Positions 52,696 through 63,106 of a stretch of 64,000 nt of DNA are shown one piece after another. The position numbers and the translations under genes were made by a program. Each line of letters opens with the position of its first letter. Positions within the stretch are counted from its first letter, which is position 1. The notes beneath the pieces are model-generated. The model ran no database searches. It had not been told where the DNA came from and saw only the letters and a list, made by a program, of their open reading frames with translations. This stretch comes from Pseudochrobactrum sp. sp1633 (GTDB taxonomy: Bacteria; Pseudomonadota; Alphaproteobacteria; Rhizobiales; Rhizobiaceae): positions 90,383 through 154,382 of the forward strand of contig NZ_JARRAE010000010.1 in assembly GCF_030376605.1 (NCBI RefSeq), in the 5' to 3' direction.

Positions 52696-53267
52696 CCCCC
52701 ACTGATATCTGCAATCAGGCTCTCGACATTCTCAAAGAGGCTGAGATTACCAGTCTTGAGAATGATAATCGGCCAATTGTTCGCTGGATGAAGCGCAACT
52801 TTGATACATCACGAGATAGCTTGCTCTCTCGTTATGATTGGAATTTCGCTCTTCAGCGTGTCGCACTGGCTGCCGATACGGTTGCGCCTGCGTTTGGCTG
52901 GCAACGTGCTTTTACAGTTCCGCACGACTGCCTGAGAGTGCTGCCGGTAACAGCTTGCGGAAAGTCAGAAGGCACACCGATCCGTCATGAGGTTGAAGGC
53001 TCTCGGATTCTCACAGATGCGCAAGGCCCGCTCAAGGTTCGGTATGTTCGACGTACCGAGGATTATGATCGGTATCCAGCCGCATTTGTTGAGGCGCTGG
53101 CAGCATACATTGCGATGAAATGCGGCCACTGGGTCACTGGGAAAGTGTCCTATGTGCAAGTAGCCCAAGGCCTCTACCGTGAAGCGATTGATGCAGCATG
53201 GCGCATAGATGCAATAGAAGGCACCAGTCCGCGTGCCGCTGATGATGATTGGGTGGCACAGCGCTAA
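52692..53267 (+). CDS. Tail tubular protein A-like (gp11-type adaptor)
   Basis: 191 residues. TPTDICNQALDILKEAEITSLEND, RWMKRNFDTSRDSLLSRYDWNFALQRVAL and YPAAFVEALAAYIAMKCGH match the gp11-type protein that links portal and nozzle. Adjacent to the gp12-like gene, with TAATG overlap. Confidence 0.87.
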   Translation: MTPTDICNQALDILKEAEITSLENDNRPIVRWMKRNFDTSRDSLLSRYDWNFALQRVALAADTVAPAFGWQRAFTVPHDCLRVLPVTACGKSEGTPIRHEVEGSRILTDAQGPLKVRYVRRTEDYDRYPAAFVEALAAYIAMKCGHWVTGKVSYVQVAQGLYREAIDAAWRIDAIEGTSPRAADDDWVAQR

Positions 53268-55654
53268 TGGCTTATTATTCACATACGGCTACATTTGATA
53301 AAGGCTGGACGACCCCACTTCTAGGGTCTCGGTCTGACGTTGATTTCTGGCTATCGTCACTGTCGTACTGTGTGAATTTTAATGTACTGACACATGGCGG
53401 GCTTCGTCGCCGGTCTGGTACGGTATTTATTGCAGAAGTAGCAGACAGCAACCAGTTAACGCGATTGCTACCATTCCGTTTTTCAGAAGAACAAGCATAT
53501 GTCCTTGCGCTAAACGGAAACGGGACGATGCGCTTCCTGTCTGAAAGAGCACAGTTATATTCTGGCGCTTCTCCGTATACCATTTCGCATCCTTATTCCG
53601 CATCGAGCCTGCAAAGATTGAGCTACGATCAGTTCAATGATGCTGCATATTTTGCCCACAAAGATGTAAGCCCGAAAAAACTGCTCCGCGCCGGTGATGT
53701 GAACTGGTCAATGGAGGATGTCGTTTTCAATGACGGCCCATGCATGGACAAAGAAAACGTCTCTACAACTCTGCGCCCGGGAGGTGATGGTGGCGTTAAT
53801 ATTGTGGGACACAGTTCTAGCACCAATACAGGGACAGGATTCCAACAGTTTGATCTGGCAAGTCCGGAAGCCGTTGATAATTACTGGGTAACAGGGGCAA
53901 ACTCAGAATTCATGTATGACAGTCCGAATGGCTGGGAATTCCAAGGGTGGGACGGTACTGACTGGGTCGTGTTGCATGTCGTTGAGGGCGAAAGCGGCTG
54001 GTCACGCCGTGGACGACATTATTTTGAAACCGACAACAAGCGAGCATTTTCAAAGTATCGTTTCAATTGGATGGGGCCGCAGGGAAATGATTCAACTGAA
54101 CTGCGTTGGGGTGATATTGGCCTTCATCGGTTGGCAACTGAACAGGTACCAACAACGCTAACTGCATCATCAACAGCCGGTATCAATAACGGTAATGGAT
54201 TCCAGGCCACAGATGTAGGGCGCACAATTCGGTATGTCGGGCCATCGGCAAGGTGGCAGTGGGCAAAAATTACAGGCTATATTTCAGCAACACAGGTTTT
54301 AGTCCAACTGTACGGACATAAGCTGCTCAACACTGCCCCGATTGCATCATGGCGTATGGGATCATTTTCACCGTCCTCCGGCTGGCCAGCCTGTGTCAGG
54401 CTGTTCAATGAGCGTTTGATGTGGGCGAGGACAGATAGTCAGCCGGTGACGGTATTCGGCTCCAAGCAAGGTGTCTTTGATGATTATGGATTGAGTGAAC
54501 CAAATGTAGAAACCGATGGTTTAGCTATTACACTACTCTCATCAAATCAGAATGAAATCCTATGGTTGGCCGACGACGAGGATTTGGTAACAGGCTCAGC
54601 AGGTCAAATTCGAACCGTTGGCCCCGCTGATCTGAATAAAACATTCTCGGCGGTGAATATATCTCAGCGCAAAGGCCCTACAAGTGGTGCTGCAGCTCTC
54701 AAGCCTCTGTCGATTGGTGGCGTTACAATTTATGCCGGTGTAGGCGCGACGAAGATACGTGAACTCGTTTTGGGTGACCAAAACCGGTATGTTGCACCGG
54801 AATTATCTCTGCTTGGGGAGCATCTGTTTAAAAGCGGGATAATCGACTGGGGGTATTGTGAGCGTCCTGACCCGCAAATTTACTGTGCGATGGCAGACGG
54901 CTCTCTCGTTTCCGTCACTTATGACAGGGAGCAGAAAGTTGTCGGTTTTGCAAAACATGAAATCTCTGGCGGCGTCGTTGAAAGCTTAGCAATTATTCCG
55001 GGGGAGGAAGAGGGCTTTGACGATGTTTATCTCTGCGTCCGCCGGTTAATCAATGGACAGCTAAAGCGCTACATCGAAGTTCTTGAGCGACCGTTTGATG
55101 GTGACATTGATACTGTCGAAAACGCATTTCACGTCGATTGCGGGGCCAAGTATAGCGGTACTGAGATCAGTGTAATCACCGGACTTGGACACCTTGAGGG
55201 TGAAGCAGTTGTGGCTCTGGCTGATGGCAGCGTGGTCAAAGACTTGCAGGTTGTAGGCGGGAGCGTAACGCTTCCTTTTCCCGCTGCGAAAATTAGCATT
55301 GGCCTTAAATTTCAAAGTCGAGCGATCACGCAGCCTGTAGCAGGACCTCAACAAGATGGCACACTATTCGGTCGTAACCGCACTATCATTGCGGCAAGCA
55401 TAGATGTTTTGAACTCAGGCGCGGCAAAAGTCGGAGCAGCTGGCGGTGAGAATTGGCAGTCGAGTTTACATGAACAGCTGCTGAAAACAGGTGATAGCCT
55501 TTTCGGAAGCGCGATTGAACTCCATACGGGCTTTGTGCCTTGCGACTTATCCGGATCATGGATGGAGGGTGGGGGCAAACTTATCTTTGAAACAGATGAG
55601 CCGCTGCCTTTGCTCGTCCGATCTTTGGTCTTGCAATTGGAGAGTACCCCTTAA
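53267..55654 (+). CDS. Tail tubular protein B-like (gp12-type nozzle)
   Basis: 795 residues. Start TATFDKGWTTPLLGSRSDVDFWLSSLSYCVNF, then GGLRRRSGTVFIAEV and LLPFRFSEEQAYVLAL, the usual opening of podoviral nozzle proteins; the rest is beta-rich with WMGPQGNDSTELRWGDIGL-type modules. An ATG six codons upstream is rejected because of the TAATG overlap with the gp11-like stop. Confidence 0.87.
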   Translation: MAYYSHTATFDKGWTTPLLGSRSDVDFWLSSLSYCVNFNVLTHGGLRRRSGTVFIAEVADSNQLTRLLPFRFSEEQAYVLALNGNGTMRFLSERAQLYSGASPYTISHPYSASSLQRLSYDQFNDAAYFAHKDVSPKKLLRAGDVNWSMEDVVFNDGPCMDKENVSTTLRPGGDGGVNIVGHSSSTNTGTGFQQFDLASPEAVDNYWVTGANSEFMYDSPNGWEFQGWDGTDWVVLHVVEGESGWSRRGRHYFETDNKRAFSKYRFNWMGPQGNDSTELRWGDIGLHRLATEQVPTTLTASSTAGINNGNGFQATDVGRTIRYVGPSARWQWAKITGYISATQVLVQLYGHKLLNTAPIASWRMGSFSPSSGWPACVRLFNERLMWARTDSQPVTVFGSKQGVFDDYGLSEPNVETDGLAITLLSSNQNEILWLADDEDLVTGSAGQIRTVGPADLNKTFSAVNISQRKGPTSGAAALKPLSIGGVTIYAGVGATKIRELVLGDQNRYVAPELSLLGEHLFKSGIIDWGYCERPDPQIYCAMADGSLVSVTYDREQKVVGFAKHEISGGVVESLAIIPGEEEGFDDVYLCVRRLINGQLKRYIEVLERPFDGDIDTVENAFHVDCGAKYSGTEISVITGLGHLEGEAVVALADGSVVKDLQVVGGSVTLPFPAAKISIGLKFQSRAITQPVAGPQQDGTLFGRNRTIIAASIDVLNSGAAKVGAAGGENWQSSLHEQLLKTGDSLFGSAIELHTGFVPCDLSGSWMEGGGKLIFETDEPLPLLVRSLVLQLESTP

Positions 55655-56175
55655 TGTGCTTCGACCCACTCTCAATGACGCTCATAGGTGCAGGTGTCTC
55701 CATGGCGGGACAGGTAGCCGGAGCCAGCGCGCAATCTGCCTCATATAAATCACAAGCAGCATATGCTGACCGTCAGGCGCAAATGGCAGCGGAGAAGGGG
55801 AACTATGATGCGAACCTTCAAAGCCGCTCCAGTGACCGGCAACTCGCATCTATGCGGGGGCAATATCTATCAAGCGGTATCGCGCTTTCCGGCTCCGCGA
55901 TAGATGTGCTGCAGGACAGCGCAACTGAGGCAAGCCTAGATGAGCAGGCTATTCGCTACGGCGCTCAGGTACAAAGCGACAATTACCGGTTCCAATCAGG
56001 TCTCGCTCGGTCAAATGCAAAGAGCGCGATGACTGGCGGGTATATGGGGGCATTAGCGACCGGTGTTAATGCTTTCACAGGAGTAAGCCAGACGAACCAG
56101 CAGCGCACAATGATTTCAAATCCTTATACTCAATATCAACGTGCTCGTAGTGGCGCGATCCAAGGTATGTTTTAA
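55654..56175 (+). CDS. Internal virion protein (gp14-like)
   Basis: 173 residues. MCFDPLSMTLIGAGVSMAG with a small hydrophobic segment, then Ala/Ser/Gln-rich helix (ASYKSQAAYADRQAQMAAEKGNYDANLQSR) and SGIALSGSAIDVLQDSATE, as in gp14-like ejection proteins that form a pore in the outer membrane. TAATG overlap downstream. Confidence 0.83.
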   Translation: MCFDPLSMTLIGAGVSMAGQVAGASAQSASYKSQAAYADRQAQMAAEKGNYDANLQSRSSDRQLASMRGQYLSSGIALSGSAIDVLQDSATEASLDEQAIRYGAQVQSDNYRFQSGLARSNAKSAMTGGYMGALATGVNAFTGVSQTNQQRTMISNPYTQYQRARSGAIQGMF

Positions 56176-58979
56176 TGGTTCAAATCCGTCCGATTGAAGC
56201 TGGCCGTACCATTGATATTGGCGGCATTCCTGACACACGCGTAGATAACAGCATTGGTCAGGGCTTGGCGCAGGTTGGTAACGCAATCAACAATCATGCA
56301 GACATGCAGAACCAGATGGCTTTGCGTCGTCAGCAGATGGAGCAGCAGGTTGATGATTTTGCTACCAATCAAGCTTTTCAGCGCTGGCAGGATGATAATG
56401 CATTAGATTTCGCTAAGCAGCAGGAAGGCATGGCCCCTTCAGGTAAAGGGTTCACTGATAATGTGTCGGGCATCTATACCAAGCGGTCAGAAGCATTTTT
56501 GAAATCTGTACCGGTCAGCCTCAAACCCAAATTTGCTGAGCTGGTTTCCACTGCACGAAACCAATGGATTGACAAAGGAGCGGCTGCAGAAATCGATCAG
56601 CGAAATAACTGGTATCGCACAAGTATTACAGAGCGCCAGCAGACACTGCAAAATCAGGTTTTTAACGATCCGGCCATGTTTGATGCGGCAAAGCAGGATG
56701 CCCACCGTACTATCGATGCTTCTGGCTTGTCACCAACTGAAAAAGAAAAGCTTAAAAAACAGGCTGACGAAATGTTTTCGCTGACCATTGGTGAGCGGGA
56801 AGTGCGTGAAGCTCAGGCAAATCCTGCTTCAATTACTGGTGCAGCTGATCGGCTTGGGGTGCCTGCAGTAGGTAGCGATGCGATTGGTGTTGTGGTCGGG
56901 AAAATCATCGGTGTTGAAAGCGGTGGCAATGCCAAGGCAAAAAATCCGAACTCATCAGCAGCCGGTCTGGGGCAGTTCATTGATAGCACATGGCTCAATA
57001 TGGTGCGTAAATACCGCCCAGATATTGCCGGCGGAAAATCTAATGCGGAACTCATTGCCCTAAAAACAAACCCGCAACTCTCCCGCGAGATGACAACAGC
57101 CTATACACGGGAAAACGCTCAATTTCTTGCAAATCAAGGCATTCAGCAAACCCCAGGGAATATTTACCTTGCCCATTTTCTGGGGCCACGCGGCGCTGCT
57201 CAAGTTCTTAAGGCTGATCCGAATGCTTCAATAGAAAGTATTGTTGGGCCAGCGGTTGTTCAGGCGAATGGTTTTCTCCGAGGTAAGTCTGCCGGTGATG
57301 TAGCCGCATGGTCAGCAGGCAAGATGGGAGGCAAAGCCTCTTCGGCGGGGCAGACACCTGCTGATCCGCGCTTTGCTAATTTGTCGCTGTCTCAACGTCT
57401 ATCACTATATGATCAAATGAATGCCGCCGCACAGCGGGGGCAGACAGCTATCGATGCGCAGGCAACCGCCACCTACAATAGCGAGAAAGGTGCTTTGCAG
57501 CTTGGTATCCAGACGGGTGAAATTTCCAGCGCCCAGCAAATCTTATCGAGCCGGATGAATGATAGCGATAAAGCTACGCTTCTGTCGGCTTTGCGATCCC
57601 GTCAGGGCGATCAGGTTATGACAGCTCAGGCGATGGCTGACTTCCAGAATGGTGTGCTCAGCCTTGATCCGTACTCGTCGGATGGAAAGAAGAAGGTGGA
57701 TGCAATTGGCGGGGTTATCAATCAGGCTGTTGCGCCGGAGAATAGACAGGCAGCGCTTGAATCATTGGTGGTTCAGTCTGGCACAGTGCCGCAATCAACG
57801 ATGAACCAACTCCGCGCCGGAGCAGAAAGTCAGGTTCCTGCCGAGGTCGAAACCGCTTTACAAGCAGCCTCACGATTTTCACAGATCAATCCGTCTGCAC
57901 TTAGTCGCCGTGACGGCGGGAGTGCAGTTCAGAAGAAAGTTGATGACTTTGACTATTATGTAAATACGCTTAATCTGTCGTCGTCTGATGCAGCGCGGCG
58001 CATCGCTGAGCAGAATGATCCGAATAAAATTCGTGAGCGTAAAGCATTAGAACCAGCTGCCAAAGAGTTCAGGAAGCAGATCGAGAACACGGATATTGGC
58101 GCAATTTTCGATGATAGCTGGTTGCCTTTCAATGACCCGAAATTAGGTTTCAACGAGCAGCAAGCTGCGGGGATTGCGGCTGATTATCTAGCGATTGCAG
58201 AAGAGCAGTTTTACGCATCTGGCGGCAATCCGGAACTTGCAAAGAATCGCGCCGATGCTGAAATGAAGCGGTTGTACGGGACAACAGAAATCACTGGCAC
58301 GAAGTCCGTGATGAAATACCCGCCGGAAAAATTCTGGCCAGCAAAGCCAAATGACGGCGACCCGTATGGATATGTGAAAGATCAGCTTATCAATGATCTG
58401 GCGCAGGCATTTCCGAATGATCAATTGCTCAATCCAACAAAGGGGAATGATGGCTATCGCGGGTTAGTTGAAGGGCGCGAAGTTTTTATCCGTAATGAAG
58501 GCGGGCTGACGGAATATCGCACAATGACACGCGATAGCATCATGAGCCGTATTGTACTGGTATCAACACCTGAAACCGGCTCAGAAGTGAAATCCAATCA
58601 ATTGCCCGGCTACGCCGTTCTTTACAAGGATGAGCAGGGAAATTTGCAAACCCTTTATGGCAAACAATGGCGACCAGACTTGTCTGTTGTGTCAGCTGCA
58701 GCACGAAAACAACAAGATAAGCGACTTGAAACAGCTGCGCGAAATCAAGTCAGCGGCCTCGAAATGGCTGAGTATATGAACGGCGGTGATATCCCAATGG
58801 GTGCAAGTTCTGCATGGGATAATCCGGAGGCACAGCAAGTTTTACCTCAGCCAACAGTTCCTAATATTCCTGTGCCGGCAAGCCAAACGCCGACTGTGAA
58901 ATCCGGTCTTGATCAGCAGCGCACTCAACTATTCCAAAACGCTAAAGCTAGCGGTTTACTGAATGCAGGTGGGAACTGA
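56175..58979 (+). CDS. Internal virion protein with lytic transglycosylase domain
   Basis: 934 residues. Residues 1-230 are helical. At about 236-390 lies an SLT-type lytic transglycosylase domain: IIGVESGGNAKAKNP with catalytic Glu248, GLGQFIDSTWLNMVRKY, and YLAHFLGPRGAAQVL. The rest is long, Gln/Asp-rich and helical. It is ejected with the DNA and opens peptidoglycan, like T7 gp16 or similar gp15/16-type proteins. Confidence 0.88.
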   Translation: MVQIRPIEAGRTIDIGGIPDTRVDNSIGQGLAQVGNAINNHADMQNQMALRRQQMEQQVDDFATNQAFQRWQDDNALDFAKQQEGMAPSGKGFTDNVSGIYTKRSEAFLKSVPVSLKPKFAELVSTARNQWIDKGAAAEIDQRNNWYRTSITERQQTLQNQVFNDPAMFDAAKQDAHRTIDASGLSPTEKEKLKKQADEMFSLTIGEREVREAQANPASITGAADRLGVPAVGSDAIGVVVGKIIGVESGGNAKAKNPNSSAAGLGQFIDSTWLNMVRKYRPDIAGGKSNAELIALKTNPQLSREMTTAYTRENAQFLANQGIQQTPGNIYLAHFLGPRGAAQVLKADPNASIESIVGPAVVQANGFLRGKSAGDVAAWSAGKMGGKASSAGQTPADPRFANLSLSQRLSLYDQMNAAAQRGQTAIDAQATATYNSEKGALQLGIQTGEISSAQQILSSRMNDSDKATLLSALRSRQGDQVMTAQAMADFQNGVLSLDPYSSDGKKKVDAIGGVINQAVAPENRQAALESLVVQSGTVPQSTMNQLRAGAESQVPAEVETALQAASRFSQINPSALSRRDGGSAVQKKVDDFDYYVNTLNLSSSDAARRIAEQNDPNKIRERKALEPAAKEFRKQIENTDIGAIFDDSWLPFNDPKLGFNEQQAAGIAADYLAIAEEQFYASGGNPELAKNRADAEMKRLYGTTEITGTKSVMKYPPEKFWPAKPNDGDPYGYVKDQLINDLAQAFPNDQLLNPTKGNDGYRGLVEGREVFIRNEGGLTEYRTMTRDSIMSRIVLVSTPETGSEVKSNQLPGYAVLYKDEQGNLQTLYGKQWRPDLSVVSAAARKQQDKRLETAARNQVSGLEMAEYMNGGDIPMGASSAWDNPEAQQVLPQPTVPNIPVPASQTPTVKSGLDQQRTQLFQNAKASGLLNAGGN

Positions 58980-61900
58980 TGCCTTTTTATGAACCTGCAG
59001 TTCGTGTGCAAAATCTGACAAATGTTGCGCCTGCTGATGTACCGCAAGACCCGACCATGGGCGAGACAATGGCAGCAGCCTTTCGTTCGGATAACATGGT
59101 CACATCTTATATCACTTCGCGAGGCATGTCAGACCCTTACGAAATTGAACAAGGCTTCAATGCCATCGATTATGTCAAGGATGATCCGGATTTTGCACCA
59201 TATGTGGAACGCTTCTCAGGCGTGTTTAATCAGAGAGCGGCGGACGCGTTGAAAATCCAAATTCAACGCGAAGTCTCGGATCGCAGAACTCTGGATGCTG
59301 CTGGCATCCACGGTACAATTGCTTCACTAGCTGCTGGCGTGTTTGACCTTCCAACGCTTTTACCTATTGGCGGTGGCGTGCTTGGTGCAGCAAAGAGCGC
59401 GGCCGGAACTGCGGCAGGGGCAGCAATTGGTGCTGGTATTGACGCCACTGTGTCCGAAGCTGGTTTGCAGCTGACACAGCAGACACGCACTGGCGAAGAA
59501 AGCGTCTTTAATATTGGTGGTTCAGTTCTGCTGGGTGGAGCGCTTGGAACGCTGGCAGGCCGGTATCTATCATCCACTGAGCTGTCTGGGCTTAGTCGTA
59601 AGATAGAACAGCAGAATAAAGCTTTTGAAGAAGCTGACATGGCAGTGTTTGGTGGCGGCAGCGCGCAATCAGCTGGTGCTGCGGCCGTAAACAAAGGCCC
59701 AACTGAAATTAAAGATGAAGCACTGATCAAGAAGTTCTGGGGCGTACGCTCTCAAGACCCTCTTATCCGTTCACAGCTATCAGATTTTGATGAGGCGAGA
59801 TCGACTGCACGGCAGCTTGCAGAAACCCCGCTGGAATACAAAGCCAATGCTGAAGGCGTTGCGACAGAAATAGGTGGTTCTGTTGAGACCCGCATGAAGA
59901 TGTGGCAGGCACCGCTGGCGGATACACTGCAACAGATCGATACAACATACGCTAAATATTTTCACAACGCACCAGATCCGACCGGATGGCAGCGCCGTCT
60001 TGCTCCTATGCGCTCCGAAATGCAGCGCATAACCGGTGGCGATAAGATGACATTCAAGCAGTTTAAAGAGGAAGTGGGGCGGGCAGCGTTTAGCGGCGAT
60101 GCGCATGCTGTTCCTGAAATTGCGGAAGCGGCAAAAATCTACCGGCAGATTGATGATACAATGAAGCGAGCCGCCATTGAGGCCCGCTTGCTGCCCGAGG
60201 ATATTGCCGCTGCAGGCGATGTATCGCACCTGTTTCGCATGTACAACAAAGATAAAATCGCGGCGTACAGAACTGATTTTGCGCGTATCCTGAATGATTA
60301 TTTTGTGTCGAAACGAGATGCTGCAGCGCGGATCAGTGACGCTGAAAACGTCGCGAGGCAAGCTAATGTAAAGGCTGATGCAGCTGCCAAGAAGGCGGAT
60401 GAATTCTCACGCCTGTCGGACGATGAGATCACAGATATCGTTGACCAGACTATAGATACAATTCTGGGTAATGCTGATGGTCGCATCCCATATGACAGCA
60501 TTGTCTCGGGGCCACGTGGGCCATTGAAAGAGCGTCTTCTGCGCATTGAAAGCAAGAAGATACAGGAGTTCCTCAATACCGACATTGAAGAGGTGCTCCA
60601 CGCTCAGGTGCGCACCATGTCAGCAGATATTGAACTGACCAATAAGTTCGGTTCACCGGATATGGCAGAGCAAATCCGCAAGATCAACGATGAAGCCAAT
60701 CGTAAGATTGCTGCCATCGACGGTATGCTCGATAAAGAGGGGAAGGCAGCTACTCCCGAAGTGAAAGCCAAGGAACGAGCACGACTTGAGAAAGCACGTA
60801 AAAGCGCTGTGCGGGACATTGAGGGCATGCGCGACCGTATCCGTGGTCAGTATGCATTGCCATCAAATCCGGATGGCATTGTGCTTCGCGCCGGTCGCGT
60901 AGCACGTAACCTGAATTACTTGCGCTTGCTGGGAGGCATGACCCTTTCAGCCTTTCCGGATATGGCCGGTATCGTTTTTAAACATGGATTGACCTCGACT
61001 TTCCGTGATGGGTTTGTGCCGCTTGTTCGGAATATGAATCTTCTAGCCAAGGACAATCTTGTCAGAAAAGCCGGAGCGGAAGTGAAGGCCGCAGGCACAG
61101 CCCTTGATATGATCCTTGATAGTCGCGCTATGTCACTCGCTGAAATTGGCGATGACTTTGGCCGTGGCAGCAAGTTTGAACGTGCCGTTAAATCTGCCGG
61201 GACGCGATTTGGCGTGGTGTCACTCATGGCTCCGTGGAACGCCGCTATGAAGCAGTTCAGCGGTATGATCGTTATGACCAATATGCTTCATGCAACCGAA
61301 GCCATTGCCAGAGGCACTGCCACAGCAAAACAGATCAGGAAACTTGGCGCTGCTGGCATCAGCACCGATCTTGCTGAGCGAATTCATAAACAGTTTAAGA
61401 AGTATGGCGAAACACAGGACGGCGTGCTGCTGGCAAAAGCGGGAGATTGGGATGATCGTCTGGCGCGAGAAGCCTTTCGAACGGCCGTAGTGCGAGATGT
61501 TGATCGCATCATTGTAACGCCCGGGCAAGATAAGCCGCTCTGGATGAGTACAGAACTCGGCAAGACGATTGGCCAGTTTAAAAGCTTCAATGTGTCTGCC
61601 ATGCAGAAAATTACCCTCTCAGCTATTCAGCAGCGCGATGCGGATACATTGGCCGGTATTGTTACAGCTCTCTCACTCGGCGCGATGACTTATATGGCCA
61701 AGCAGCTGACAGCAGAACGAGAGCTTTCAGACAATCCGATGGTTTGGGCAACCAACGCATTTGACTGGTCTGGTCTGAGCGGCTGGATGATGGATGTAAA
61801 TAATATTGCTGAGAAGGCCAGCCGTGGGCGGGTAGGGTTGTCCGGTCTCACCGGTGAGCAAATGAGCCGCTATCAGTCGCGTAATGTGATTGGCGCATTC

Positions 61901-62101
61901 CTCGGCCCGACCCCCGATGCAGTTTCGGACATATTCCAAGTGTCAGGGTCTATCTTCGCAGGTGATACCTCAAAGGCCGATTTGCATAAGATCAGAGGCT
62001 TGCTGCCGTTTCAAAATTTGTTTTATGTTCGAGGTCTTCTGAATAAAGTTGAAGATGAAGCAGGCGATGCGATGAAACTGCCAGAGACAAGGAAAAAGTG
62101 A
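58979..62101 (+). CDS. Large internal virion protein (ejectosome)
   Basis: 1,040 residues, start overlapping the previous TGA (TGATG). A Gly/Ala-rich hydrophobic region at about 115-200 (GVLGAAKSAAGTAAGAAIGAG) could insert in membranes. Later there are long coiled coils (about 440-640) and a C-terminal part with several hydrophobic helices. Size and place match gp16-type DNA-ejection proteins of podoviruses; no enzyme domain is seen. Confidence 0.82.
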   Translation: MPFYEPAVRVQNLTNVAPADVPQDPTMGETMAAAFRSDNMVTSYITSRGMSDPYEIEQGFNAIDYVKDDPDFAPYVERFSGVFNQRAADALKIQIQREVSDRRTLDAAGIHGTIASLAAGVFDLPTLLPIGGGVLGAAKSAAGTAAGAAIGAGIDATVSEAGLQLTQQTRTGEESVFNIGGSVLLGGALGTLAGRYLSSTELSGLSRKIEQQNKAFEEADMAVFGGGSAQSAGAAAVNKGPTEIKDEALIKKFWGVRSQDPLIRSQLSDFDEARSTARQLAETPLEYKANAEGVATEIGGSVETRMKMWQAPLADTLQQIDTTYAKYFHNAPDPTGWQRRLAPMRSEMQRITGGDKMTFKQFKEEVGRAAFSGDAHAVPEIAEAAKIYRQIDDTMKRAAIEARLLPEDIAAAGDVSHLFRMYNKDKIAAYRTDFARILNDYFVSKRDAAARISDAENVARQANVKADAAAKKADEFSRLSDDEITDIVDQTIDTILGNADGRIPYDSIVSGPRGPLKERLLRIESKKIQEFLNTDIEEVLHAQVRTMSADIELTNKFGSPDMAEQIRKINDEANRKIAAIDGMLDKEGKAATPEVKAKERARLEKARKSAVRDIEGMRDRIRGQYALPSNPDGIVLRAGRVARNLNYLRLLGGMTLSAFPDMAGIVFKHGLTSTFRDGFVPLVRNMNLLAKDNLVRKAGAEVKAAGTALDMILDSRAMSLAEIGDDFGRGSKFERAVKSAGTRFGVVSLMAPWNAAMKQFSGMIVMTNMLHATEAIARGTATAKQIRKLGAAGISTDLAERIHKQFKKYGETQDGVLLAKAGDWDDRLAREAFRTAVVRDVDRIIVTPGQDKPLWMSTELGKTIGQFKSFNVSAMQKITLSAIQQRDADTLAGIVTALSLGAMTYMAKQLTAERELSDNPMVWATNAFDWSGLSGWMMDVNNIAEKASRGRVGLSGLTGEQMSRYQSRNVIGAFLGPTPDAVSDIFQVSGSIFAGDTSKADLHKIRGLLPFQNLFYVRGLLNKVEDEAGDAMKLPETRKK

Positions 62102-62320
62102 TTGTTTTTGCTAACCCTTCTCGCCGTCCTCGCATTTTTTCCTATGATCTTTGCAGGGTTGATGACCATTTCAGCTGTCCGCAAAAAGGAATATGACTTC
62201 GCCATAAAATCAGGCGCTATCTTTATTGTATGTCTTTTGATTGTCGTCATGGCACCCAAGGGTAAACCGTATATGTCAGATGGTTGCCGATCATACGGAC
62301 GCTTTGCGTCTGATTGTTAA
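62102..62320 (+). CDS. Small two-TM protein, TTG start
   Basis: 72 residues: two hydrophobic helices (1-24 and 36-52) joined by a basic loop KKEYDFAIK, then a polar end. The TTG follows AAGGAAAAAGTGA, so a rare start is likely. Topology is compatible with a class II holin, but without an endolysin gene nearby it is not assigned. Confidence 0.6.
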   Translation: MFLLTLLAVLAFFPMIFAGLMTISAVRKKEYDFAIKSGAIFIVCLLIVVMAPKGKPYMSDGCRSYGRFASDC

Positions 62321-62345
62321 ATTCTTTTCACAATCTGAATATTTT

Positions 62346-62369
62346 GCCTCGCTCACGCGGGGCTTTTTT
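62346..62369 (+). terminator. Terminator before the tail-fibre genes
   Basis: GCCTCGC / GCGGGGC (one G-T pair) with loop TCAC and six T, followed by ATG TGAGG. Confidence 0.8.
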
Positions 62370-62383
62370 ATGTGAGGCCTTAA

Positions 62384-63106
62384 ATGGTTGTACCTGTACC
62401 AGACCAGCTTGAATTCATCTCAGATGGAAACGGCGTTACCAAAGAGTTTTCATACCCGCGCCGGTTTTTACAAAAGGATGAGATTGTTGTCGTTCTTCGG
62501 AGTGATGATGGTGCAGACACGCCGCAATACTTAAATCAGCATTACTCAATCGCTGGCAGCTCGTGGCCAAATGGCGGCGCTGTGTCTTTCTACAATGCGC
62601 CCGCTGCCGGTCTAAAAGTCGTCCGCACCCGTATGACGCAGGCCAAGCAGTCCGTTGATTTAGAGAACAAACAGAGGAATGATGCGAAGGCAGTTGAGCT
62701 TCAGCTTGATCGCCTGACAATGGCGATACAAGATCGGGACAATCGAATTTCTTTGATTGGCGATGGCCTTGTTAGGGAACGACTAGAGCGCATTGCGGCT
62801 GATTTATTAGAGAGGGTGCAGCGCATAGCTGCGGATGCGTTGGAGCGCACTGAACGCATCGCCGGAGATCGGCAGCTCCAATCCCAGATTGACGCGATTG
62901 TCCATCAGCTTAGTCAATTTGATGCTTTGGTTGCACGTGCTGAGGCTGCGGCCAGTTCGTCAGAAGCAGCTGCGCAGACAGCTCAAGACCTTGTGGAGGC
63001 TGCCGTGTCTGGGTCTATCGGGTTTCAGCCAGGGTTAGCTTATGACTTTGGATGGACTTCTGACACCAGCACATATTTTGACAGGGATTTCGGAGGTATC
63101 TCATGA
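62384..63106 (+). CDS. Tail-fibre connector, T7 gp17 N-terminal-like
   Basis: 240 residues. DQLEFISDGNGVTKEFSYPRRFLQKDEIVVVLRSDDG and TRMTQAKQSVDLENKQRNDAKAVELQLDRLTMAIQD match the N-terminal domain by which T7-type fibres dock on the tail. A heptad coiled coil (about 120-170, with repeated LERxxRIAAD units) follows. It lacks a receptor tip, so it probably acts as an adaptor for the Mtd-like proteins downstream. Confidence 0.85.
   Translation: MVVPVPDQLEFISDGNGVTKEFSYPRRFLQKDEIVVVLRSDDGADTPQYLNQHYSIAGSSWPNGGAVSFYNAPAAGLKVVRTRMTQAKQSVDLENKQRNDAKAVELQLDRLTMAIQDRDNRISLIGDGLVRERLERIAADLLERVQRIAADALERTERIAGDRQLQSQIDAIVHQLSQFDALVARAEAAASSSEAAAQTAQDLVEAAVSGSIGFQPGLAYDFGWTSDTSTYFDRDFGGIS

Noticed and set aside
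56881..57345. Transglycosylase domain as a phage endolysin
   Set aside because: It is embedded in a 934-residue protein among ejection genes, so it serves DNA entry, not host lysis.
62102..62320. Holin assignment for the two-TM protein
   Set aside because: Topology fits, but no endolysin or spanin is adjacent; kept as unknown membrane protein.
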